A stretch of DNA of 6,908 nt from an uncultured Spirochaetales bacterium (GTDB lineage Bacteria; Spirochaetota; Spirochaetia; Sphaerochaetales; Sphaerochaetaceae), in the NCBI GenBank assembly GCA_934276695.1, contig CAKQTF010000053.1, forward strand, positions 1 through 6,908. The letters are read 5' to 3'. The number at the start of each line of letters is the position of its first letter. Position 1 is the first letter of the stretch. The notes beneath the pieces are model-generated. The model searched no databases, was not told where the DNA came from, and saw only the letters and a program-made list of their open reading frames with translations. Positions 1 through 5,556 of this stretch are shown here, piece by piece. Both the position numbers and the translations under genes were made by a program.

Positions 1-884
1 ATTACATGTACTCTCCTAACATCAAGTCATTCGCTATTGAGAATGGCCTCTGGTCAGAGGACAGCGGCGTTGAGTTCTGTCCTGCAGAGATCTACGCTCC
101 ATTCAACAGCACATACAGCACAAGACGTGAATGGAGAGGACTGTCTCTCGTAGCTCCATCTCTTAACCTTGATCCTAATGCTACACGTTTCCCTCTTTAT
201 GTTGTTCCTGATAAGAAGCTCTCGGTTGATGATGTCTTTGCTCTCACTGGCGACTACTACCAGGGCACAGAGTATGATGTTACAAAGGCTCCAGAGGCTG
301 GCCCTTATGGTGATCCGCTTGTTCCTCAGCACAAGGAGAGGACAATCAACCTCTTCAGAACATGCTATGTCATGATCGCTAATGTCAAAGCATGGCTGCC
401 TGATCCGGTTAAGTGCCTTGTATGGTATGGCTATGGTGCTCCTGATTCAACATATCTCACACCGCTTTGGCCTTCAATGAATTCCCTTCCTGAGCTTTAT
501 ACAACAGGTAACAGATATGAGGCATTTGACAGGAACAGCGGATGGTGGACAAACAGCTATGTCCAGCAGATTGCAAGAATCAACTACAAGAGCGCTATCG
601 AGGATATCCATGCATTCCGTGATCCTATTATGGAAGAGCAGTATGAGGTTGTTGATAACCTTCAGACTGTTGCTGCTCGTCTTGTTCGCCAGGGCAAGGA
701 AGATGAGGCAAGAAACCTTCTTACATCATTCGGCTCCGCAACTGCTCAGAAGTGGCATGACGAATGGCTCCAGCTTGGAGATCAGCTGCTTGGCCGCTAT
801 ATGTGGGGTAACAAGAACATGAGAACTGTTGCTTACTCCGACTGGTGGAAAGGCATAATGAGCTCTGCTGAGCGTGATAACTAA
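1..884 (+). CDS. C69-family dipeptidase, C-terminal part (5' end outside window)
   Basis: The reading frame is open to the left edge (codons begin at base 3), so this is the C-terminal ~293 residues of a longer protein; the ATG at 6 is probably internal. The sequence resembles the C-terminal half of peptidase family C69 (PepD/dipeptidase A; N-terminal nucleophile hydrolases). Recognisable stretches are the FRTCYVMIANVKAWLPDPVK block followed by a VWYGYGAPDSTYLTPLW block, which match the family's 'LP...V.W....D....Y.P.Y' pattern, and a charged helical C-terminus. The catalytic N-terminal Cys characteristic of the family would lie outside the window, so activity cannot be judged. Family members hydrolyse dipeptides with broad specificity, which fits a peptide- or amino-acid-using organism. 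The gene ends in TAA and is followed 17 bp later by a good intrinsic terminator. It converges on the minus-strand gene beginning at 1011. Family assignment is fairly confident; substrate is unknown. Confidence 0.82.
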   Translation, partial: YMYSPNIKSFAIENGLWSEDSGVEFCPAEIYAPFNSTYSTRREWRGLSLVAPSLNLDPNATRFPLYVVPDKKLSVDDVFALTGDYYQGTEYDVTKAPEAGPYGDPLVPQHKERTINLFRTCYVMIANVKAWLPDPVKCLVWYGYGAPDSTYLTPLWPSMNSLPELYTTGNRYEAFDRNSGWWTNSYVQQIARINYKSAIEDIHAFRDPIMEEQYEVVDNLQTVAARLVRQGKEDEARNLLTSFGSATAQKWHDEWLQLGDQLLGRYMWGNKNMRTVAYSDWWKGIMSSAERDN

Positions 885-900
885 GCGTCTCTGATGCTTG

Positions 901-930
901 AAGAGGATGTGATGAGCATCCTCTTTTTTC
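901..930 (+). terminator. Rho-independent terminator of the dipeptidase gene
   Basis: A perfect 9-bp stem (AAGAGGATG at 901-909 with CATCCTCTT at 917-925) encloses a 7-nt loop. The T-run at 924-929 forms part of and follows the 3' arm. It sits 17 bp after the dipeptidase stop codon in the correct orientation. Confidence 0.85.
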
Positions 931-939
931 ATAATGAAA

Positions 940-965
940 GGAGCTATGCAGATCTGCATAGCTCC
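940..965 (-). terminator. Perfect 26-bp palindrome, probable terminator for the minus-strand operon
   Basis: The two 13-bp arms, GGAGCTATGCAGA and TCTGCATAGCTCC, are exact reverse complements with no spacer. As RNA it would form an 11-bp stem with a GATC tetraloop. Read on the minus strand, the stem is followed by TTTCATT, a weak U-tract, so it could end transcription of the 2833-1011 unit. A protein-binding palindrome or a REP-like repeat is an alternative. Confidence 0.55.
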
Positions 966-975
966 GTGTGTTCCT

Positions 976-1010
976 GCAGGATTCCCTTAGGCGATATCTG
1001 GGAATCCTGC
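976..1010. repeat. Perfect inverted repeat directly after the RarA-like stop codon
   Basis: GCAGGATTCCC (976-986) and GGGAATCCTGC (1000-1010) are exact 11-bp reverse complements separated by 13 nt. The stem begins at the base immediately after the minus-strand TAA (1011-1013). No T-run follows on either strand, so it is not a classical terminator. It may block 3' exonuclease or act together with the palindrome at 940-965. Confidence 0.6.
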
Positions 1011-1556
1011 TTATATTCCCATTATGCTTATGAGCCTGTCGTGGTAGGTCCTGTCCCTGTCTTCCCATTCAGGCTTAACCTTTGATGCTTCAGTCATGAA
1101 ATGCTCTGAGCCCCGTCCCATCTCCTGTCCTCTCTTTGTATGCTTATCGAGGGCATAGTCCGGGATCTCCGGAAGGATGCTGCCCTTCTTTATATAGTTG
1201 AGAAGCTCGTCAGTGGATCTGTCCTTAAGCGCTGCTGAAAGATATCTGACAGCATGGATTGCGAACATCTCCCGATCATGGGGCATAAGGGCTTCCCGTC
1301 GCATTATATCAAGGGCATGGACAGTAAGCACAGCATTCCTGTCCGCAAGCCCGATATCCTCGACGGATATTGTGCGGAGCCTTGACCATAGGTAGTTCTC
1401 AAGATCTGTGCCTGTGCTGATCATCTCATGAGCTATTGCTGCTGCATTCTCTTCGTGGCCTCTCCTTATCTCCTTCTGTAGTGCAGATATGATCTCATCC
1501 GCCCTGTAGCCGTTCTTTGTTATGACATTCTGCCATGGATCATAGTTCTCTGGCAT
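1011..1556 (-). CDS. Stand-alone RarA/MgsA C-terminal-domain protein (no AAA+ ATPase)
   Basis: The 181-residue protein aligns by eye with the C-terminal domain of RarA/MgsA (WHIP-type replication-associated recombination ATPases), the tetramerisation/DNA-interaction region. Residues 17-33 (YRADEIISALQKEIRRG) correspond to 'FYDLISALHKSVRGS' in E. coli RarA. LWSRLRTISVEDIGLAD (56-72) corresponds to 'ARRCLAIASEDVGNAD', and the AIHAVRYLSAALKDRS segment (99-114) to 'AQAIVYLACAPKSN'. IPDYALDKHTKRGQEMGRG (131-149) occupies the place of the final 'PVHLRNAP...MGYG' block. No Walker A or Walker B motif is present here, and the gene upstream is not an ATPase, so this is a free-standing domain. Start choice: ATG at 1562 has only 1 nt after the strong AGGAGG (1564-1569), whereas ATG at 1556 has 7 nt. 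It lies 2 bp after the stop of the phosphodiesterase gene and is surely cotranscribed with it. A DNA-maintenance role is inference. Confidence 0.72.
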   Translation of the reverse strand: MPENYDPWQNVITKNGYRADEIISALQKEIRRGHEENAAAIAHEMISTGTDLENYLWSRLRTISVEDIGLADRNAVLTVHALDIMRREALMPHDREMFAIHAVRYLSAALKDRSTDELLNYIKKGSILPEIPDYALDKHTKRGQEMGRGSEHFMTEASKVKPEWEDRDRTYHDRLISIMGI

Positions 1557-1558
1557 TC

Positions 1559-2833
1559 TCATTCCTCCTCTATAAGATCGAGCTTTCTTCCGTCTATTCC
1601 ATCCAGCGTAAGCCCGAATATGCTCATTATTGTCGGGGCTTCGTCCACTAGCCGCGCATGCTTTATGAATGCGCTGTCCTTTGCTCTTTTACCGGCTGCT
1701 ATGAATGGCGGATTCGGGCCTTTCTCAGGAGCAAAGCCATGAGTTGAGTCTGAGAACTTGTAGCATCCCTTCTCTGGGTATGATGAGATGCTGCCTGTCA
1801 GATCCTTGCCGAAGATCACATTGTTCTCTGCTTCCAGCACAAGAGTGAATGGCCCATCGAGGTGATATAGCTCCTCTGCCTCAAAGCGTGTCATGATCCT
1901 TTCAATATTGCCAGGGTATTCCTTCTGGATTTCCTCAAGCACCCTTACAGCATCATCTTCGCTTATCCCATTCGAATACACATGGCCAGAGAATGATGCA
2001 CTATGCACGAAAAGCTTCCAGTCTATGACCCTGCCGCTATCATCCAGTGTTATATAGCCTCTGTCTGCGAGGGCCTTATTCACATTGAAGATTCTGCTGA
2101 CATTCATGTGCCCGTGGTCTCCGAGGATGAAGAATGTCGTATCGTCATATATGCCTGCATCCTCAGCTGCTCTTATGATCTCGCCGAGCCGCTCATCGAT
2201 GAATCTGATTGCATTGAGGTTCTTCTCAGTCTCCTGTCCGTTATTGTGCCTCTGATGATCAAGGTATGATAGATGGATGAATGTCAGGTCAGGGCTGAAT
2301 TCCCTGATTATGTCAGAAGCGGAAGCCGCAGCGAAGTAGTCAAGCCCTGGGGTTCTCATCCAGTCCAGAAGATGCCTGTTCTTATCAAAGATATGCTTCA
2401 CAGCAGGAGAGTCCGCCCTGTCAAATACAGCCTCAGGATCATCCTTCTCATTCTCTGTCCATATCTCTGCGATAAGATAGTCAGCGCTGCATGCGCCCAT
2501 CACAGGCCATGCCACAGCTGCTGTTGTAAGTCCTGCCTTAGCCGCCGCATCGATCATGGTAGGCATTTTCACTGCATCCCTGAACCAGAACCATTTATCG
2601 TGATCTGACAGCGGGTCGAATACATCATTATGGTATATCCCATGCTTATCAGGATAGCATCCTGTCATTATCGATGTATGGCATGGATATGTGTATGTGG
2701 GATAAATGCAGTGTATCTTCTCTGCAACTGCCACTCTGCCGCTTAACAGCTTTGCCATATTAGGAAGCTTCCCGAATTCTGCTATATCATCACTTATCAG
2801 AGCATCTATGCTTATGACTATTACTTTATCCAT
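1559..2833 (-). CDS. Alkaline phosphatase-superfamily / NPP-like phosphodiesterase, cytoplasmic
   Basis: This 424-residue protein has the full metal-site pattern of type I phosphodiesterase/nucleotide pyrophosphatases. D10 lies in IDAL. YPTYTYPCHTSIMTG (44-58) carries the nucleophile candidate T48 and is followed by YPDKHGI. D191 and H195 lie in YLDHQRH, D238 and H239 in GDHGH, and H364 in THGF. These match the two-zinc ligand set D/T, D-x3-H, DH, H of NPP enzymes. The family hydrolyses phosphodiester or pyrophosphate bonds of nucleotides or phospholipid head groups. No signal peptide or membrane segment is visible: the protein starts directly with a hydrophobic beta strand (VIVISIDAL), so it probably acts in the cytoplasm, unlike the many exported NPPs. 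AAGGGA (2837-2842) is the likely ribosome site, only 3 nt from the ATG. It is the first gene of a two-gene unit with the RarA-like gene. The substrate cannot be read from sequence; phosphonoacetate hydrolase-like or phosphoglycerate mutase-like activities are less likely alternatives. Confidence 0.85.
   Translation of the reverse strand: MDKVIVISIDALISDDIAEFGKLPNMAKLLSGRVAVAEKIHCIYPTYTYPCHTSIMTGCYPDKHGIYHNDVFDPLSDHDKWFWFRDAVKMPTMIDAAAKAGLTTAAVAWPVMGACSADYLIAEIWTENEKDDPEAVFDRADSPAVKHIFDKNRHLLDWMRTPGLDYFAAASASDIIREFSPDLTFIHLSYLDHQRHNNGQETEKNLNAIRFIDERLGEIIRAAEDAGIYDDTTFFILGDHGHMNVSRIFNVNKALADRGYITLDDSGRVIDWKLFVHSASFSGHVYSNGISEDDAVRVLEEIQKEYPGNIERIMTRFEAEELYHLDGPFTLVLEAENNVIFGKDLTGSISSYPEKGCYKFSDSTHGFAPEKGPNPPFIAAGKRAKDSAFIKHARLVDEAPTIMSIFGLTLDGIDGRKLDLIEEE
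1564..1569 (-). promoter_or_regulatory. Shine-Dalgarno AGGAGG deciding the RarA-like start
   Basis: AGGAGG on the minus strand lies inside the last codons of the phosphodiesterase gene. Its 7-nt spacing favours the ATG at 1556 over the in-frame ATG at 1562, which would overlap the upstream TGA as ATGA. Either way, translation of the two genes is probably coupled. Confidence 0.7.
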
Positions 2834-2852
2834 ATGTCCCTTGATAATCTGT

Positions 2853-2881
2853 AAAATAGAATAAAGTTATGAATTTAACAA
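2853..2881 (-). promoter_or_regulatory. Candidate sigma70 promoter for the phosphodiesterase operon
   Basis: On the minus strand TTGTTA (2881-2876), a 17-bp spacer and TATTTT (2858-2853) lie 20 bp upstream of the ATG, within a strongly AT-rich 112-bp gap. This suggests the operon has its own promoter rather than depending only on read-through from the DeoR gene. Confidence 0.5.
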
Positions 2882-2909
2882 GCAGAATCGTTAATTAAAC
2901 ATCATAATT

Positions 2910-2950
2910 GTATCTGACATAGCGTATTAAGAATAAGTTAGATACCTAAC
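2910..2950 (-). terminator. Nested inverted repeats at the 3' end of the DeoR gene
   Basis: On the minus strand GTTAG-GTAT-CTAAC (2950-2937) is a short hairpin that overlaps the TAG stop and is followed by T-rich TTATTCTT. A larger alternative pairs GTATCTGAC (2910-2918) with GTTAGATAC (2937-2945), 9 bp with one G-U, around an 18-nt loop. Both are weak. They could terminate the regulator transcript or act as a binding site upstream of the phosphodiesterase promoter. Confidence 0.3.
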
Positions 2951-3731
2951 ATAGATGCAATTCGGTGCCAGAGGCCTTTATGAATTCTATCCATTCGCCG
3001 GAAAGCCCCCTGTCAGTGACTACAGCATCTATTCTCTCAAAGGAAGAAATGAAGCAGGCCCTTATTGAAGAGAACTTCGAGGAATCAGCAACAAGTACTC
3101 TCCTGTCTGCATTCTCAGTCATCATCCGCTTGATCCTCGCCTCATACGGCGTCATTGCAGTCAGCCCCATATCCATGGAAATGCCAGAAGGTACAATGAA
3201 TGCTGTATTGGCTCGTATATTCTGTATGCTGCTTACTGATTCATCTGATTCAAATGCCTGTGTATCCGGATGATAGAATCCTCCAGCTAGGTAGATGCCC
3301 TGCAGATTCTTTTTCACTAGCTCATTGAATACATTCATGGAGAAGCATGCTGCAGTGATATCTGACTTAGCAGGTATTGCCTTCGCAATTGCAGCAGCTG
3401 TTGTTCCGATGTCTATGAAGATTATGCTTCCAGGACTGATCATGCGGACAGCTTCTTTTCCGATCCGTTCCTTTTCCTGTTCTTTTATCGATCTGATCTG
3501 CATTATGTCATAGCTGTTCTCTTTGATCTTGAACCCAGATTGGTCTATGCTTCTGGTTATTGCACCATGCAGCTGCCTGATCATACCATTGTTACGCAGA
3601 ATCTCAATGTCTCTCCGCACAGTCATTTCTGTGACGCCGAGCTTATCTGAAAGCTCTTTTACGGAAGCGAATTCAACTGAATCAAGATAAGACAGGATGA
3701 AATCAAGCCTGCCTCGCTGCTGGCTATTCAT
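2946..3731 (-). CDS. DeoR/GlpR-family transcriptional repressor
   Basis: At 261 residues this is the usual size of the family. The N-terminus (about 1-57) is a DeoR-type winged helix: VKELSDKLGVTEMTVRRDIEIL (24-45) is the helix-turn-helix, followed by the GMIRQLHGA wing. The C-terminal DeoRC sensor domain shows DIGTT (107-111) for sugar-phosphate binding, a YLAGGFYHPDTQAF block near 150-163, and VLVADSSKFS near 213-222, all standard family landmarks. Such proteins usually repress genes of sugar or nucleoside metabolism and are released by a phosphorylated sugar; the effector here is unknown. The ATG at 3731 is preceded only by a weak AAGAG. The gene is divergent from the flavin reductase gene across 92 bp containing a clear palindrome, so autoregulation and control of the neighbour are plausible. 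The phosphodiesterase operon lies 112 bp downstream on the same strand and is another possible target. Confidence 0.92.
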   Translation of the reverse strand: MNSQQRGRLDFILSYLDSVEFASVKELSDKLGVTEMTVRRDIEILRNNGMIRQLHGAITRSIDQSGFKIKENSYDIMQIRSIKEQEKERIGKEAVRMISPGSIIFIDIGTTAAAIAKAIPAKSDITAACFSMNVFNELVKKNLQGIYLAGGFYHPDTQAFESDESVSSIQNIRANTAFIVPSGISMDMGLTAMTPYEARIKRMMTENADRRVLVADSSKFSSIRACFISSFERIDAVVTDRGLSGEWIEFIKASGTELHLC

Positions 3732-3761
3732 TCTCTTATTTTCATATATAGCTGTTTATGG

Positions 3762-3779
3762 GTCAAGAAAGTTCTTGAC
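3762..3779. promoter_or_regulatory. Candidate operator palindrome in the divergent intergenic region
   Basis: GTCAAGAA (3762-3769) and TTCTTGAC (3772-3779) are exact 8-bp inverted arms with a 2-bp spacer. The arms contain -35-like hexamers for both directions: TTGACC on the minus strand (3766-3761) and TTGACT on the plus strand (3775-3780). A dimeric regulator bound here could block both genes. No convincing -10 hexamer was found at 16-18 bp for either direction. Confidence 0.55.
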
Positions 3780-3781
3780 TT

Positions 3782-3801
3782 GATCTGAAAACATGCAGAT
3801 C
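3782..3801. repeat. Second inverted repeat upstream of the flavin reductase
   Basis: GATCTG (3782-3787) and CAGATC (3796-3801) are exact 6-bp arms around 8 nt (AAAACATG). It lies between the main palindrome and the ribosome site. It may be a second operator half, a 5' leader hairpin, or chance. Confidence 0.3.
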
Positions 3802-3823
3802 TTATCGGAAGGAGGATTCTATT

Positions 3824-4396
3824 ATGAAGAGTTTAGGTGCAAAGCCTTTTCTGTTTCCGATGCCGGTACTGATCATCGCATCTTATAATGACGATGGCAG
3901 CGTGAATGCCATGAATATGGCCTGGGGTGGGATTTCCGATGACACAAAAGTCTCGCTGAATCTTTCTCCGGATCATAAGACTTCTGAGAACATAAGGAAG
4001 AGAAGGGCCTTTACTGTAAGCGTTGCAGACGGCGCTCATATTAAGGAGGCTGATTTCTTCGGGATTGCCAGCGGCAATAAGATTGTTGATAAGTTTGCAA
4101 GAAGCGGGCTCCGAGCAGTTAAGAGCGAAGTCGTGGATGCTCCTGTGATAACGGATTTCCCGATTACCCTTGAATGCAGTGTCTCTGAGATTACAGAGCG
4201 TCCATCACTATGCCATGTTGAGGGAGAGATCCTTAATGCGCTTGTCAGGGATGATGTGCTTGATGAGAAAGGGAATGTTGATATCAGAAAGCTTGATGGC
4301 CTTATCTTTGATACATTCTCAAGAAGCTATTACAGGGTAGGTGAGAAGATTGGCACTGCATGGAAGGAAGGTGCAGGGCTGATGAAGAAGGACTGA
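3824..4396 (+). CDS. Flavin reductase-like FMN-binding split-barrel protein
   Basis: The 190-residue protein belongs to the flavin reductase-like (flavoredoxin-type) family, which binds FMN in a split beta-barrel and transfers electrons from NAD(P)H or a partner protein. Characteristic features are the N-terminal FPMPVLIIASYNDDGSVNAMNMAWGG stretch (11-36), in which the 'G.VNAMN.AWGG' pattern marks the flavin site. SPDHKTSENI follows it, and then the FFGIASGNKIVDKFARSG segment common in the anaerobe-type members. The length is typical for this family. The start is secure: AAGGAGG (3809-3815) lies 8 nt before the ATG. It is transcribed divergently from the DeoR-family gene and separated from it by the palindrome at 3762-3779. 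The specific redox partner is not evident; roles in oxygen detoxification or flavin supply are possible from family knowledge only. Confidence 0.88.
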   Translation: MKSLGAKPFLFPMPVLIIASYNDDGSVNAMNMAWGGISDDTKVSLNLSPDHKTSENIRKRRAFTVSVADGAHIKEADFFGIASGNKIVDKFARSGLRAVKSEVVDAPVITDFPITLECSVSEITERPSLCHVEGEILNALVRDDVLDEKGNVDIRKLDGLIFDTFSRSYYRVGEKIGTAWKEGAGLMKKD

Positions 4397-4403
4397 TAGC
4401 CTG

Positions 4404-4424
4404 GCCTTCTTTATTCAGGAAGGC
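4404..4424 (+). terminator. Weak hairpin after the flavin reductase gene
   Basis: GCCTTC (4404-4409) pairs with GAAGGC (4419-4424) around a 9-nt loop, 7 bp after the stop. No T-run follows, and the 3' end of the flavin reductase gene offers a competing pairing (AAGAAGG 4385-4391 with CCTTCTT 4405-4411). It may attenuate rather than end transcription into the next gene. Confidence 0.3.
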
Positions 4425-4432
4425 TATGAATA

Positions 4433-4438
4433 TATAAT
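4433..4438 (+). promoter_or_regulatory. Consensus -10 element just before the DUF1275 gene
   Basis: TATAAT is a perfect -10 hexamer ending 9 bp before the ATG at 4448. A start site about 7 bp downstream would give almost no leader. The 17-bp-spaced -35 position holds TTTATT, a poor match, so the promoter is uncertain. Confidence 0.35.
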
Positions 4439-4447
4439 GCTGTTGGT

Positions 4448-5122
4448 ATGGAGAGGAATATTGAGAAGAGAGTTGATTCGCTCTCGATAATGGTGCTGCT
4501 TACGCTTTCTGGCGGGATACAGGATGCATACACGTATTTTGTCAGAAGGCATGTGTTTGCAAATGGCCAGACTGGCAACATAGTGCTGATGGCTTCGTAT
4601 CTTTTCTCCGGGGATTTCCGGATGGCGCTTCACTATGTCATACCGATTCTGTCATATGCCCTTGGCATATTCCTCTCTGATGAGATTGAAGGGCATAAGA
4701 AGGCCCTGTTCAGGCTTGGTGAATGGCAGCATGTTGTCCTTTATCTTGAGGCATCTCTGCTGTTCATCGTAGGACTCCTTCCTGATTCCATGTACCATAT
4801 TGCAAATGCGCTTGTCTCTTTCTCCTGCGCACTGCAGGTTCAGGCTTTCCGCACTGTCCGCGGCTATAGCTATGCGTCGACTATGTGTGTTGGGAATATA
4901 AAGCTAGGAATGTCTGCATTAAGCAGGTCGATAAGGCTTAAAGATAAGTCTGAATTCGATAAGTTTCTGTACTATATGCTTGTAATAGCTGTATTTATGA
5001 TAGGAGCTGGCCTTGGCGCTGTCCTGTCTAAGCACATCGGGAGAACTGCAATATGGGCATCTGTATCTGTTCTGCTTTTAGCCATGGTCCTTCTTATGGT
5101 CCCTGTGAATAAGAAGGCCTGA
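4448..5122 (+). CDS. DUF1275 (YoaK-family) integral membrane protein
   Basis: The 224-residue, very hydrophobic protein carries the signatures of DUF1275/YoaK: SGGIQDAYTY (21-30) and HVFANGQTGNIVLM (35-48), matching the family 'aG.vDA..y...G.F.a.qTGN.v.l' pattern. A related second-half motif, ASTMCVGNIK, follows a QVQAFRTVRGYSY stretch and suggests an internal duplication. About six membrane helices can be placed near residues 12-32, 42-54, 62-78, 93-110, 113-130 and 172-218 (the last stretch holds two segments). The function of this family is not established; transport is only suspected. No Shine-Dalgarno precedes the ATG, an in-frame TGA at 4427 excludes a longer form, and the next in-frame ATG (codon 15) would remove part of the first helix. 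It lies 51 bp after the flavin reductase and may be cotranscribed. Confidence 0.85.
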   Translation: MERNIEKRVDSLSIMVLLTLSGGIQDAYTYFVRRHVFANGQTGNIVLMASYLFSGDFRMALHYVIPILSYALGIFLSDEIEGHKKALFRLGEWQHVVLYLEASLLFIVGLLPDSMYHIANALVSFSCALQVQAFRTVRGYSYASTMCVGNIKLGMSALSRSIRLKDKSEFDKFLYYMLVIAVFMIGAGLGAVLSKHIGRTAIWASVSVLLLAMVLLMVPVNKKA

Positions 5123-5129
5123 TGACAGG

Positions 5130-5189
5130 TCAGTTCAGTGCTGAGCAGAGAACCAGAAGGAATAGGAGTGCGATTAATCTGTTAGTCAT
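5130..5189 (-). pseudogene. Orphan 3'-end copy of the small membrane-protein gene (19-codon ORF)
   Basis: The minus strand contains a 19-codon ORF ending in LLFLLVLCSALN-stop. Nine of its residues (LLFLLVLCS) are encoded by a 26-bp stretch identical to the 3' end of the gene at 5939-6172, in the same frame and orientation. Upstream of its ATG the frame reaches a stop after 12 codons of AT-rich sequence, with no first membrane helix or hydrophilic loop. The simplest view is a truncated duplicate or the displaced original 3' end. A functional one-helix micropeptide, whose sequence looks like a signal peptide without a clean lipobox, cannot be excluded. No ribosome site is obvious. Confidence 0.55.
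5143..5168 (+). repeat. Left copy of exact 26-bp direct repeat flanking the DUF4160/DUF2442 cassette
   Basis: The 26 bases beginning GAGCAGAGAACC and ending AATAGGAG are identical to 5955-5980 in the same orientation. With one mismatch the match extends 2 bp to the left. Beyond that the flanks diverge, and the copies are 812 bp apart. Confidence 0.9.
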
Positions 5190-5310
5190 TATGATAGTTT
5201 TTAATTTAGAGTTGTTAAAAATGTTTTATTTATAAAATAATTTGAAGAAAAGAGAAGTATATGAATATTGATATTGCCGTTTTGCGATGATTATATGTTA
5301 TATTAATAAT
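5169..5310. other. AT-rich leader region of the DUF4160/DUF2442 pair
   Basis: By direct count only 23 of 110 bases at 5171-5280 are G or C, far below the neighbours. It contains TTGTTA (5212-5217) and TAAAAT (5233-5238) spaced 15 bp, a poor promoter match. It also contains a 9-codon ORF (MNIDIAVLR, 5261-5290) preceded by an AGAGAAG ribosome-site-like stretch. That mini-ORF's TGA overlaps the ATG at 5287 as ATGA, so it could be a leader coupled to translation of the next gene. Confidence 0.4.
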
Positions 5311-5556
5311 GTGCCAAGCGTTCTTCTTGTAAATGGCTATAGATTCTTCTTCTTTTCAAATGAGGGCTATCCGTTAGAGCCATGTCATATTCATGTAAGA
5401 AAACATGGAGCGTTGGCTAAATACTGGATTGGTGGAAGAGTAGAGTTAGCAGAGAATGACGGTTTCTCAGCTAAAGAATTAAAGGAAATTGGGATTATCA
5501 TTCATGATAATGAAAAAATATTAATGGAGGCTTGGAATGGGTTTTTCGTTAGATAA
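5311..5556 (+). CDS. DUF4160 protein, first gene of a DUF4160-DUF2442 pair
   Basis: The sequence matches DUF4160: GYRFFFFSNEG, then an EPCHIHVRKHG motif (usually EPPHIHV; here Cys replaces the second Pro), AKYWIGGRVELAENDGFSAKELKEI and a closing WNGFF. The family is uncharacterised, and its conserved HxHV has led to speculation about metal or nucleic-acid binding. Start choice: family members typically begin MPTVLR..GYRFFFYS, so the GTG at 5311 (VPSVLLVNGYRFFFF, 81 residues) aligns best. The ATG at 5287 would add MIICYINN, giving 89 residues. Neither has a Shine-Dalgarno site. The last 20 bases overlap the DUF2442 gene. The region is AT-rich compared with its neighbours, which suggests acquisition. 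DUF4160 and DUF2442 genes are commonly adjacent and have been regarded as a possible toxin-antitoxin-like module; function here is inference. Confidence 0.8.
   Translation: MPSVLLVNGYRFFFFSNEGYPLEPCHIHVRKHGALAKYWIGGRVELAENDGFSAKELKEIGIIIHDNEKILMEAWNGFFVR

Noticed and set aside
721..1068. A 115-codon minus-strand open frame overlapping the dipeptidase 3' end
   Set aside because: It runs through the terminator and palindrome region and the 3' end of two supported genes, has no ribosome site, and its translation resembles no known protein.
4424..4633. A 69-codon minus-strand open frame opposite the start of the DUF1275 gene
   Set aside because: It is antisense to a clear family member, its product is highly basic low-information sequence, and it has no ribosome site.
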